A DNA stretch of 42,918 nucleotides from Bordetella parapertussis. GTDB lineage: Bacteria > Pseudomonadota > Gammaproteobacteria > Burkholderiales > SG8-39. A program made the position numbers and the translations under genes. Below, piece after piece: positions 1-7,638 of the stretch. The notes beneath the pieces were generated by a model. The model was given only the letters and a program-made list of their open reading frames with translations, searched no databases and was not told where the DNA came from. Position 1 is the first letter of the stretch. The number at the start of each line of letters is the position of its first letter. The DNA lies in assembly GCA_945897475.1 (NCBI GenBank), contig CAMDFL010000015.1:1-42918 (forward strand). The letters are read 5' to 3'.

Positions 1-795
1 CAGCAATTCGACGTAGGTTTCGCCGCGATCGCCACCGGCTACCTCGCAACCATAAAGCCGCAAATCCGCGCCTTGATCGAGATGTGCGCTCCATTCTTCG
101 ATCTCTGCTGAACGGGCGATCATGGACTCCAGCGTCAGTTTCGTGTCTCCCAACGTCATCTCGCCCGGACGCCCGTGTGAAACGATGTGGACGGTTTCGA
201 CCCCGGTCCTGGACGACAGGATTTCGGAAATCTGCTGTACGCCGTCTCGGTTTGTATCGAGGATGATGATTTCGAGGTCTGAACGCGCGGCAGCCTTAAG
301 TATGTCGATGCCCTCCACCGAACCATCGATGATCAGCAACTCTTGAACCGCCGCTTGTCCAGTCATGCCGATACTCGACGTGTCGGCAAGGTCACGGTCG
401 GTGTCGGGCTGCGTGACCTGGGTCGACTCGCGTTGCGCATCGGTGGCGCCAACAGGGGCAGCGGAATTGGCTGCCAACGTTTGCGAATCTCGGGCATAGG
501 ATGCAGTTTGCGCAGGCGCTTTGGCTTTTTCCGCTTCAGGCGTGGCGAAGATGTTGACGGCAGGCGGCGCTCCAGGAACCTCATGCGGCACGGAACTGTC
601 TGGCTGCGGCGCCGAGGTGTCTGGCGCAACTCTATCGACGATTTCGGCCCCGATGGCCCCGTCGAACACCACACGCGGTTCAAGCGCCATGTATCGGGTG
701 CGTCTGGCGGTGGACGGGCCCTTGCGTTTGGACTTGGGCTTGACCTTTGGTGTTGCCTTTTCGTCGTCACCCGTCGAAATCGTTTTCTTGGCCAT
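1..795 (-). CDS. DUF4347 domain protein with LEPR motif, N-terminal 265 residues (cut by window edge)
   Basis: The minus strand is open from an ATG at 795 to base 1, giving 265 codons with no stop, so only the N-terminus is seen. A basic, Lys-rich start is followed by the motif YMALEPRVVFDGA (residues 35-47), typical of the leader region of very large exported repeat proteins. A disordered Pro/Ala/Thr linker then leads to a DUF4347 domain from about residue 152 (LLIIDGSVEG, VHIVSHGRPGEM, LRLYGCEVAGG). In known proteins this domain heads giant surface or extracellular proteins with cadherin, VCBS or RTX-like repeats; that the missing part is like this is inference. A GGTGGTGA stretch just before the ATG could be the ribosome site. 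It lies 243 bp downstream of the M50/HlyD adaptor gene in the same direction, which suggests that adaptor helps export it. Confidence 0.8.
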   Translation of the reverse strand, partial: MAKKTISTGDDEKATPKVKPKSKRKGPSTARRTRYMALEPRVVFDGAIGAEIVDRVAPDTSAPQPDSSVPHEVPGAPPAVNIFATPEAEKAKAPAQTASYARDSQTLAANSAAPVGATDAQRESTQVTQPDTDRDLADTSSIGMTGQAAVQELLIIDGSVEGIDILKAAARSDLEIIILDTNRDGVQQISEILSSRTGVETVHIVSHGRPGEMTLGDTKLTLESMIARSAEIEEWSAHLDQGADLRLYGCEVAGGDRGETYVELL

Positions 796-854
796 GATTT
801 TTCACCACCAGAAATAGTACATATTGTTTAAAATCAGATGCTTGAATAGAAATC

Positions 855-869
855 GCCCGTTTCTCGGGC
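855..869 (-). terminator. small GC hairpin, possible weak terminator
   Basis: GCCCG (855-859), loop TTTCT, CGGGC (865-869). Read on the minus strand it is followed by GATTTCTATT, only moderately T-rich. It sits in the 243-bp gap downstream of the M50/HlyD gene and upstream of the DUF4347 gene, so it might end or attenuate the upstream transcript. The rest of the gap (796-1038) shows no convincing gene. Confidence 0.25.
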
Positions 870-1038
870 TGATCCCACCGAAACATCGCAATTTAGGAGG
901 CTACTGGCAAGCACTGAGCGTGAATTACGTCACAAAACGACGCAGTAGCTCAGGGACGGATTTAGGACATTGGAGGTCAAAATCGAGTTGCCCCAATGAA
1001 ATCAGAATCAGCGACCAATTAGTCGTTCATATCAACGA

Positions 1039-3168
1039 TTAGAAGCCGCTTTCACGCACAAATAGCGAGATGGCGCGCGAGAAGAAGTTCTGCGCCAGAA
1101 CCTCAAGGGCAATCTCGACTCGGACCGTTCCGCGTATCACGGCCGGAATTTCATGCGAAGTGATCGCAGGCTCGATCAAGACGCGGTAAACAGGGTCCTG
1201 TGCCATGGCCACGCCTCGTTTGTCGACCACGGCGGCGATTGCGCCGCCGTAGGGCGCCGCGAGTACGCGATGATTGACTTGACGGCTTGCCGTGGTATCA
1301 ACGGCACGCACGACGCCCCAGATATGCTTTGCGCCGGCGACATCCGGGATAAATCGAACCACCTGGCCGATCGTCACGGACTTCACCCGTGATTCCGCTA
1401 TATAGGCCTCGATAACGGCTTTCGAGGGCCCTACAACGCGGGCAAGAAGTTCCTTTGAGTTTATCCATCGCTCTTCCATGATTTGCGTGGACATATCCCG
1501 AACGATGCCGGCCTCGCCGGCGCGAATGTCAAGTCGTTGCGCATCTTCCTTGACGGACTGCTGCTCGGCCAGCGCTTCTGCGATCTGCTGCAACAGCACT
1601 TCGCGGCGTTCCTGTTGTTTCGCAGTGGCGACGGCGCGCACAAACTCCGATCGCGCGGTAGCCAGCGCCATATCCGCCTTGATGGCTCGCAGAGAAAGCT
1701 CCGGAACTTCAAGTCGAAACAGCAACTGGCCGGGTTGCACAAATTCCCCATCCCTGACGTGGATCGAGACAATCCTTGCGGACACGGGCGAATAAATTTC
1801 CTGGGAATACTCAGCGCGGATCACAGCGGGCGCGGTCAATTCATTGGTGATTGGGATCACCCATATCAAGGCGGCCAGTACCAGGCCTGTGGTCGAAAAC
1901 GAAACCAGCCCGATGCGGACTTCGGCGCGTCTGCCCCACAGATATTTAAACTCTGCCCATACCGGTTTGAAGATGAACCAAAACAACTCAAGAATCATCA
2001 TGATGATTCCGAGCACTTTGAAAAACATGTAGTAGACCAGCAGTGCGATACCAAGGAAAACAACTAATCGATAAATCCAAACCACCAATGCGAAAACGAC
2101 CAATCCAAAACGCTGTCGAACCGTAAAAGTGGGTTCAGGCAGTTCCTGGCGCAGTCCGAAAAAGCTGCGGCGAATCCACCAGCGGGCGCAGGCAGAACTG
2201 CGTTCGTGAAGATTGGGAAAATCAAGCGCGTCCGACAATAAAAAATACCCGTCGAAACGCATGAATGGGCTCGCGTTGAGCGCAAGCGTAATAATCCATG
2301 TCGATGTCGCGAGAACGAAAAGCATATATTTCATGTTTCCGTCCGGCGTAATCGCCCACAGCAGCGTGGCAAAAATTGCCAGCACCAGCTCCGCGCCCAT
2401 GCCCGCCGAGGCAATGGCCATTTGCTTTCGATTATCGGCAAGCTTCCAGGTCTCGCCTGTATCCGTATAGGGGACCGGCCACATGACCAGGAACGCAATG
2501 CCCATGGTGGGTATGCGCACGCCATATCGTTTCGCGGTGTAGGCGTGACCCAGCTCGTGAATGATTTTCGAGAAAGTTCCCGCGATAAGAAAGTACAGTC
2601 CGCCCTGCAAATTGAAGAAATAGGCGAATGAGCGGCTCAATTCATCCCATTCACGAAAAATCAGGTATAGGTCTGTGACGAACACAAGAAATACAACGAG
2701 CGCGAACGCGCGGGTATAAAAGAGTTCCACGAATGGCAATGTTCGTGCGAGGAACCTGTCGGGTCGAAACAAGGGAATTCTGAAAAACAGATAGCCGTGG
2801 AACAGTTTTTCATACCACGGCTTCTCCGCCCCCAACCAGCGTTGGCGAAGTTGATCTCGATCCGCCTGGGTCCCTTGAACGACCAACTGCTGGTTTTCGA
2901 GAAACTTGATGAAGCCTTCGACTTCGTCTTCGGTTGGGACAAGCGTGGTTGCCTCGGAGACCGCTTCGATCAAAGATTCGACGCTGTCACAAGAGTCGAA
3001 ATGCGCCAGCAGTTCGAATTCCAGCCAGCCTAGTTCGAAAAATTTGTTTCGAACCGGGTCAAGGATCCGCCAACTGGGCGAACCGTCCCGGTGCCGCGGA
3101 CCTTCATAGAGTTTGAGGTCCTGCCGCAGGGCTGGAATTGAAAGTGGTTGCGGCCCGCTCGATGACAT
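1039..3168 (-). CDS. PqqD-like / M50 site-2 protease / HlyD-adaptor fusion protein
   Basis: This is a 709-residue membrane protein. Residues about 30-98 look like a PqqD-type small domain (WRILDPVRNKFFELGWLEFELL, then a helical part). Residues about 145-410 form a multi-helix membrane domain with the zinc-protease motif HELGH (204-208), and the second S2P-type motif appears as NASPFMRFDGYF (298-309, Asp306). A further membrane helix at about 418-440 leads into an HlyD/RND-adaptor-like periplasmic part: a lipoyl-like hairpin (IYSPVSARIVSIHVRDGEFV, from 458), a coiled coil at about 500-560, and beta-barrel segments to the end. Such fusions are known beside exported giant proteins, and a role as processing or export adaptor is inferred. 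No ABC ATPase or TolC is visible nearby. The start at 3168 is supported by GGAGAAAAGG upstream. It is followed in the same direction by the DUF4347 gene. Confidence 0.85.
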   Translation of the reverse strand: MSSSGPQPLSIPALRQDLKLYEGPRHRDGSPSWRILDPVRNKFFELGWLEFELLAHFDSCDSVESLIEAVSEATTLVPTEDEVEGFIKFLENQQLVVQGTQADRDQLRQRWLGAEKPWYEKLFHGYLFFRIPLFRPDRFLARTLPFVELFYTRAFALVVFLVFVTDLYLIFREWDELSRSFAYFFNLQGGLYFLIAGTFSKIIHELGHAYTAKRYGVRIPTMGIAFLVMWPVPYTDTGETWKLADNRKQMAIASAGMGAELVLAIFATLLWAITPDGNMKYMLFVLATSTWIITLALNASPFMRFDGYFLLSDALDFPNLHERSSACARWWIRRSFFGLRQELPEPTFTVRQRFGLVVFALVVWIYRLVVFLGIALLVYYMFFKVLGIIMMILELFWFIFKPVWAEFKYLWGRRAEVRIGLVSFSTTGLVLAALIWVIPITNELTAPAVIRAEYSQEIYSPVSARIVSIHVRDGEFVQPGQLLFRLEVPELSLRAIKADMALATARSEFVRAVATAKQQERREVLLQQIAEALAEQQSVKEDAQRLDIRAGEAGIVRDMSTQIMEERWINSKELLARVVGPSKAVIEAYIAESRVKSVTIGQVVRFIPDVAGAKHIWGVVRAVDTTASRQVNHRVLAAPYGGAIAAVVDKRGVAMAQDPVYRVLIEPAITSHEIPAVIRGTVRVEIALEVLAQNFFSRAISLFVRESGF

Positions 3169-3189
3169 ACCTTTTCTCCGCCCGCCTTC

Positions 3190-3228
3190 CTGTTAGAACC
3201 CTCTGGCCTTACTGTTAGAACCCTCTGG
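3190..3228. repeat. two direct copies of a 17-bp repeat
   Basis: CTGTTAGAACCCTCTGG occurs at 3190-3206 and 3212-3228, 22 bp apart, immediately upstream of the M50/HlyD start codon. A spacing of two helical turns would suit a protein-binding site, but this is only a suggestion. Confidence 0.8.
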
Positions 3229-3270
3229 ACAAGCCCCGGAATAGTAGTCAAATTGAATGCTCAAGGATCT

Positions 3271-3330
3271 GATAAGTATCGGCGCGGTCTGATAAGTATC
3301 GGCGCGGTCTAATAAGTATCAGCGCGGTCT
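3271..3330. repeat. three tandem copies of a 20-bp repeat
   Basis: GATAAGTATCGGCGCGGTCT is repeated head to tail at 3271-3290, 3291-3310 and 3311-3330; the third copy has two changes (AATAAGTATCAGCG). It lies in the 261-bp gap between sspB and the M50/HlyD gene. There are no spacers, so it is not a CRISPR array. The 20-bp array near 13470-13680 also starts AATAAG and has the same period. Confidence 0.9.
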
Positions 3331-3429
3331 AATCGAGACCCCCATAACATCCCTGGCCATGTTGCCGATTTGTCTTTTTCACTTTATTTATCAATCGGTT
3401 ATTTTACCTCTAGTAATTGACGTGCCGGC

Positions 3430-3849
3430 TTACTTGACGCGTCGCAATGCAGGGCGTCCACTGGGTTTGGGCGGGTCTGTACGAGGTTCGTCCTTACCCG
3501 CATGCGAAGGCTCCGACGCATCGCCGGATTTCCCGGATTCGGGCGGGAAAACCATGCCCTGGCCGGTTTCGTGCGCGAAGATTTGCGTGACGGCGGCCAT
3601 TGGGATTGATATGTCGCGAGCGACCCCGCCGAATCGAGCCGCGAATTCGACCGACTCCTGCCCGATCTGCAATCGATTCGAGGCCAACGGTCCGATGTTC
3701 AATACGATTTCGCCGTCATGCACGTATTCCATGGGGACACGCGTATCGGCACTAACTGTGACGGACAGGTAAGGCGTGAATCCGTTGTCAACGCACCATT
3801 CGTAGAGCGCGCGCAGCAGGTAGGGCTTGGTGGATGTAGACGCCGACAT
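3430..3849 (-). CDS. sspB: ClpXP protease specificity-enhancing factor SspB
   Basis: This is a 139-residue cytoplasmic adaptor that delivers ssrA-tagged and some other substrates to ClpXP. The N-terminal folded domain (residues 8-105) matches the family: KPYLLRALYEWCVDNGFTPY, then VPMEYVHDGEIVLNI and VTQIFAHETGQGMVF. A disordered acidic/proline tail follows, ending in RPALRRVK, the short C-terminal ClpX-binding motif of SspB. The length is a little under that of enterobacterial SspB. The gene starts 14 bp after sspA ends, so the pair is very probably co-transcribed, as in most beta- and gammaproteobacteria. Confidence 0.95.
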   Translation of the reverse strand: MSASTSTKPYLLRALYEWCVDNGFTPYLSVTVSADTRVPMEYVHDGEIVLNIGPLASNRLQIGQESVEFAARFGGVARDISIPMAAVTQIFAHETGQGMVFPPESGKSGDASEPSHAGKDEPRTDPPKPSGRPALRRVK

Positions 3850-3863
3850 GCCTATGCGCGGTG

Positions 3864-4463
3864 CTACTTACGCATGACCTTTTCCGAAGGGGTCAGCGCC
3901 TCGATAAATGCCGGCCGCGAAAACAGGCGCTCCGCATATTTCATCAGGGGCGCCGCGGTTTTCGGCAGCGAAATACCATAGAAATCGACACGCCAAAGCA
4001 ACGGCGAGATGGCCACATCGAGCATTGAAAATTCGTCACCCAGCATGTATTTCTGTTTTTGAAATACCGGCGCAAGCTCGGTAAGGCGCTCCGCCACTTG
4101 CTGCCTGGCACGCTCCTGCTGTTTCTGATTGCCTTTTTCCAGCAATTCGATATCCGAAAACAACTCAGTCTCGAAATTAAACAGGAACAGTCGCGCACGT
4201 GCGCGCATCACCGGGTCTGCGGGCATCAATTGCGGATGAGGGAAGCGCTCGTCGATATATTCATTGATGATATTGGCTTCATACAGAATCAAATCCCGCT
4301 CGACCAACACCGGAAGACGGTTATACGGATTCATCACCGCGATATCTTCAGGTTTGTTGTACATGTCGACGTCGATGATTTGAAAGTCCATGCCTTTTTC
4401 ATAGAGCACGATGCGACAGCGTTGGGAAAAGGGGCAGGTCGTGCCCGAATATAGATTCATCAT
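3864..4463 (-). CDS. sspA: stringent starvation protein A (GST-fold RNA polymerase-associated protein)
   Basis: This 199-residue protein has a glutathione-transferase fold: an N-terminal thioredoxin-like half (MNLYSGTTCPFSQRCRIVLYEKG, NRLPVLVERDLILYEANIINEYID) and a C-terminal helical half. SspA proteins bind RNA polymerase and modulate transcription in stationary phase and stress rather than acting as transferases. The position just upstream of sspB and downstream of petABC is the usual betaproteobacterial arrangement. The start is one of two adjacent ATG codons (4463 or 4460). Annotation is firm from sequence and context. Confidence 0.95.
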   Translation of the reverse strand: MMNLYSGTTCPFSQRCRIVLYEKGMDFQIIDVDMYNKPEDIAVMNPYNRLPVLVERDLILYEANIINEYIDERFPHPQLMPADPVMRARARLFLFNFETELFSDIELLEKGNQKQQERARQQVAERLTELAPVFQKQKYMLGDEFSMLDVAISPLLWRVDFYGISLPKTAAPLMKYAERLFSRPAFIEALTPSEKVMRK

Positions 4464-4540
4464 CTGCTTATACCTCGATTACTTTCCAGAAGACAAAGGC
4501 GCGGCGCCGAATGGACCGCGTCCTCTGATTGTTCAGTTGA

Positions 4541-5368
4541 TCAGTGAACGTTTTTCCAGAAATTCTTATACAGGGCCCACGTGAGAAACAGGAGAATCAG
4601 CAGGACAAACAGAACCACGATTCCAACATGTTTGCGGTAAATCTGATCGGGCTCGGACATCCACACCATAAAATTCACCAGATCGCGAACGGTCGCGTCG
4701 TATTGGGCCGAGGACTGCGACCCAGGGACAGCGACACGCACGGCTTTAAGCAGATAAAGCTTGGCCTCTCCTTCGCCGCTCGCGTCGATCCGCGAGTACG
4801 TGCGTGTTTGCAGCTTCGCTGCAATTGCCGCTTCTTCTGTCTTGAACTCACGAATATCGAGGGCCCCCTGCCCGGATAGGGTCCACAGCGCGTGAGGCAT
4901 GGCCACCCTGTCATACACCAGATTGTTCCAGCCCGTCGCAGTGGACGAATCGCGATAAAACGAGCGAAGATAGGTATACAACCAATCCGCGCCACGCGCC
5001 CTGGCCAGAACGGAAAGGTCCGGCGGTGGTGCGCCAAACCATTCCTTGGCATCTTTTCGCGTCATTCCAATGTTCATCATTTCGCCAACTTTTTCAGCGG
5101 TGAACAGCAGGTTATCCTTGATCTGAAGCTCCGAAATGCCCAAATCACGCATACGGTTATAGCGCATCATCGACGCGGCGTGACAATTGAGGCAATTATT
5201 GACGAACACCTTGGCGCCGGACTGAAGGCTGGCCGCGTCGCGCAAATCAATCGGCGCGTGATCCAGTTTGACTGAGCCGGAAGACGCAAATGCCGCTGTC
5301 GATAATGACAAGGCAAGGCTGGCGATCACACTGGTGAAGATTCGTTCGAATCGTTTCATGGCACTCAT
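4541..5368 (-). CDS. petC: ubiquinol-cytochrome c reductase, cytochrome c1 subunit
   Basis: This 275-residue protein is the c-type heme subunit of the bc1 complex, passing electrons from the Rieske protein to soluble cytochrome c. It has a Sec signal peptide (residues 1-29, ending near AAFA-SSG), one heme-binding CLNCH motif (Cys59, Cys62, His63), a candidate axial Met in RVAMPHALW, and a C-terminal membrane anchor (VGIVVLFVLLILLFLTWALY) with a short cytoplasmic tail. Its ATG overlaps the cytochrome b stop codon as ATGA, so translation is coupled. It is the last gene of petABC. Confidence 0.97.
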   Translation of the reverse strand: MSAMKRFERIFTSVIASLALSLSTAAFASSGSVKLDHAPIDLRDAASLQSGAKVFVNNCLNCHAASMMRYNRMRDLGISELQIKDNLLFTAEKVGEMMNIGMTRKDAKEWFGAPPPDLSVLARARGADWLYTYLRSFYRDSSTATGWNNLVYDRVAMPHALWTLSGQGALDIREFKTEEAAIAAKLQTRTYSRIDASGEGEAKLYLLKAVRVAVPGSQSSAQYDATVRDLVNFMVWMSEPDQIYRKHVGIVVLFVLLILLFLTWALYKNFWKNVH

Positions 5369-6684
5369 CCGGTCACCCGTTGCGGTTCAGGCTTTGTCTT
5401 GTCTATCGCCGAATACCAAGGCATCAAGATAAAAAACAGGAAATAGATCACCGTGCAGATTCGCGCAACCACTGTCGCCCGCTCGGCCCCATCAAGCCAG
5501 GCGCCGAACTGTCCCCATTCACTGGTCGGCACCGTACCCAGATAACCTAGCACCAGGAAGACCACGATAAACAGGGTAAAAGCCGTTTTGAAAATCGGGC
5601 CCTTGTAGCGAATCGATTTCACCGGGCTGCGATCCAACCAAGGCATAAGGATCAGAATCACGCTCGCGGCGCCAAATACCGCGACGCCAGGAAACTGCGA
5701 ATTGAACATTGGTGGAACGGCACGCAAGACCGAATAGTAGGGCGTGAAATACCAGACCGGGGCGATGTGCTCGGGCGTCTTCAGCGGATCGGCGGGTAGG
5801 AAATTGTTGTACTCAAGAAAATAGCCGCCCATTTCCGGCATGAAAAACATAATGGTGGCGAATACAATCAGAAAAACCACCACCCCGTAGATATCTTTGA
5901 CCACGTAGTAGGGGAAGAAAGGAATGCCATCCAGGGGCCGCCCTTGAGCGTCCTTGTTGTCATTAATCTCTATGCCATCAGGGTTGTTGGAACCCACCTC
6001 ATGCAGAGCCAACAAATGCGCCGCAACCAATCCTAGCAGCACCAGAGGTATGGCGATTACATGAAAGGCGAAAAATCGATTCAGCGTCGCGTCGGAAACA
6101 ACATAGTCGCCGCGAATCCAAAGCGACAAGTCAGGCCCTATGAAAGGGATGCTGGAAAATAGATTGACAATCACCTGCGCCCCCCAATAGGACATTTGCC
6201 CCCAGGGAAGCAGGTAACCAAAAAACGCCTCGGCCATAAGGCAGAGGTAAATAAGCATTCCGAATATCCAGACAAGCTCACGCGGCTGGCGGTACGAGCC
6301 ATATAAAAGCCCGCGAAACATGTGCAGGTAGACCACGATAAAGAACATGGATGCGCCGGTGGAGTGCATATAGCGCACCAGCCAGCCAAACGGCACCTCG
6401 CGCATGATGTATTCCACCGATGCGAAGGCCAGTGTCGAGTCCGGCTTGTAATGCATGGTGAGAAAAATACCGGTGACGATTTGCAGCGCCAGCACGAACA
6501 TCGCCAGGGCACCAAAGTAGTACCAAAAATTGAAATTCTTCGGCGCGTAATATTCGGCGAGGTGATTGCGCCAGTTTTCCATCATCGGAAAACGCTGGTC
6601 GATCCAGGTCAAAAGGCTGCTCGCCGGCCCATTCAGGGGACCGGCGCAAGTAACAGTTACAGGTTCTTTTTTTGCGGCAGCCAT
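5365..6684 (-). CDS. petB: ubiquinol-cytochrome c reductase, cytochrome b subunit
   Basis: This 439-residue integral membrane subunit of the bc1 complex holds hemes bL and bH and the quinol sites. Heme ligands are visible as His107 and His121 in helix B (YMHSTGASMFFIVVYLH) and His208 and His223 in helix D (FAFHVIAIPLVLLGLVAAH). The second pair is 15 residues apart, which I recall for related proteobacterial proteins. The quinol-oxidation motif, usually PEWY, reads PVWY here (309-312). Eight or so membrane helices are apparent. It starts 3 bp after the Rieske stop and overlaps petC by 4 bp. Confidence 0.97.
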   Translation of the reverse strand: MAAAKKEPVTVTCAGPLNGPASSLLTWIDQRFPMMENWRNHLAEYYAPKNFNFWYYFGALAMFVLALQIVTGIFLTMHYKPDSTLAFASVEYIMREVPFGWLVRYMHSTGASMFFIVVYLHMFRGLLYGSYRQPRELVWIFGMLIYLCLMAEAFFGYLLPWGQMSYWGAQVIVNLFSSIPFIGPDLSLWIRGDYVVSDATLNRFFAFHVIAIPLVLLGLVAAHLLALHEVGSNNPDGIEINDNKDAQGRPLDGIPFFPYYVVKDIYGVVVFLIVFATIMFFMPEMGGYFLEYNNFLPADPLKTPEHIAPVWYFTPYYSVLRAVPPMFNSQFPGVAVFGAASVILILMPWLDRSPVKSIRYKGPIFKTAFTLFIVVFLVLGYLGTVPTSEWGQFGAWLDGAERATVVARICTVIYFLFFILMPWYSAIDKTKPEPQRVTG

Positions 6685-6687
6685 TCC

Positions 6688-7281
6688 TTATGCCCCTTTC
6701 TTATCTTCGCCGATTAGGATTCTTGTCTCCGACAGATAAGTGTAGGGCGGCACCGACAAATTGACCGGCGCGGGCACCCCTTTGTAGACCCGCCCCGCCA
6801 GATCGAACTTCGATCCGTGGCAGGGGCAATAAAACCCGCCGTTCCAATCCGCGCCCATATCCGACTTGGATTCCGGCCCTTTGTATTGCGGCGAGCACCC
6901 CAGATGAGAGCACACACCCTCAAGCACCACGAACTCTTCCTTGATGGAGCGGAATTCATTCTTTGCATAGGCCGGTTGCAGGTCTACATCGGACGCTGGA
7001 TCAGCGACAATGGAGGCGTTTTTCTTTATGCCCTCGAGCATTTCCTTGGTGCGGCGCAGGATCCAAACCGGCTTGCCGCGCCATTCGATGATTTGCATTT
7101 CACCGGCCTGCAGTCCACCAATATCGGCCTCGACCGGCGCGCCCATCGCCTTGGCACGTTCCGAGGGCAACATGGTCGCCGCAAAAGGCAATGCCGTGAC
7201 GACTGCCGCCGCGCCTCCGGCGGTCGCCGAAGCAAGGATTAAATTTCTGCGCGATGTATTGATATCCTGGGAATCACTCAT
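6688..7281 (-). CDS. petA: ubiquinol-cytochrome c reductase, Rieske iron-sulfur subunit
   Basis: This 197-residue protein carries the [2Fe-2S] cluster of the bc1 complex. The N-terminus holds a twin-arginine signal/anchor (SRRNLIL, Arg11-Arg12, then a hydrophobic helix to about residue 38), so it should be membrane-inserted by the Tat system encoded at 8975-10553. The cluster ligands are in CSHLGC (Cys124, His126, Cys129) and CPCHGS (Cys152, Cys154, His155); Cys129 and Cys154 would form the structural disulfide. First gene of petABC, with AAGGG upstream of the ATG as ribosome site. Confidence 0.97.
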   Translation of the reverse strand: MSDSQDINTSRRNLILASATAGGAAAVVTALPFAATMLPSERAKAMGAPVEADIGGLQAGEMQIIEWRGKPVWILRRTKEMLEGIKKNASIVADPASDVDLQPAYAKNEFRSIKEEFVVLEGVCSHLGCSPQYKGPESKSDMGADWNGGFYCPCHGSKFDLAGRVYKGVPAPVNLSVPPYTYLSETRILIGEDKKGA

Positions 7282-7638
7282 GGAATGCCCTTAGAAGAAT
7301 TCGATAGCGGCTGTTGGATACTAAAACCGGGGAAAGTCGATTATATAGAAGGTTTTCGAATCGACCAAATTTTCGTCAATAACACCATGATTTCGCTTTA
7401 TATTTGGGCTTAGTGAAATACTGAATGCCTGAAGACAAGCCTTGTATCAAGATACTGAGTCCAAGAAATTCGCAAATAGTGTTTCTTGTTATTCACGCAC
7501 TTCCTTTTACTCGAGCGATTTACACGGGGGCTGGGCCATTTTGTTCAATACTTCCTTAGAAACAAAAAAGGGGTTCTCCATCCCTTCTTCGGTACCATGC
7601 CAATGCATTGCAATGGCCTTTCGAAAAGAGCTCGCATC
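7282..7638. other. divergent intergenic region between petA and the HtrA protease
   Basis: The 357 bp hold the promoters of two divergent units. Besides the candidate pet promoter I see a small inverted repeat GTATC-AA-GATAC (7444-7455). The HtrA reading frame is open upstream to 7486, but that extension has no family resemblance and would displace the membrane anchor, so I treat it as non-coding leader. No RNA gene is recognised. Confidence 0.5.
7340..7368 (-). promoter_or_regulatory. candidate sigma70 promoter for petABC
   Basis: On the minus strand a perfect TATAAT (7345-7340) is preceded, 17 bp upstream, by TTGGTC (7368-7363), which shares only TTG with the -35 consensus. It lies about 60 bp before the Rieske start codon. 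The call is by eye. Confidence 0.45.

Noticed and set aside
343-831. 162-codon plus-strand reading frame, and others opposite the DUF4347 gene
   Set aside because: Arg/Gly-rich translation typical of an antisense shadow; the minus strand codes for a recognisable DUF4347 protein through the same bases.
824-1042. 72-codon plus-strand frame in the gap between the DUF4347 and M50/HlyD genes
   Set aside because: No recognisable domain, no clear ribosome site, and it ends inside the neighbouring gene; treated as non-coding.
3271-3330. Possible CRISPR array
   Set aside because: Three 20-bp units are contiguous with no spacers, and there are no cas genes in the window.
7486-7638. N-terminal extension of the HtrA protease from an upstream ATG
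   Set aside because: The extra 51 residues are not protease-like and would precede the natural membrane anchor; the ATG at 7639 fits the family.
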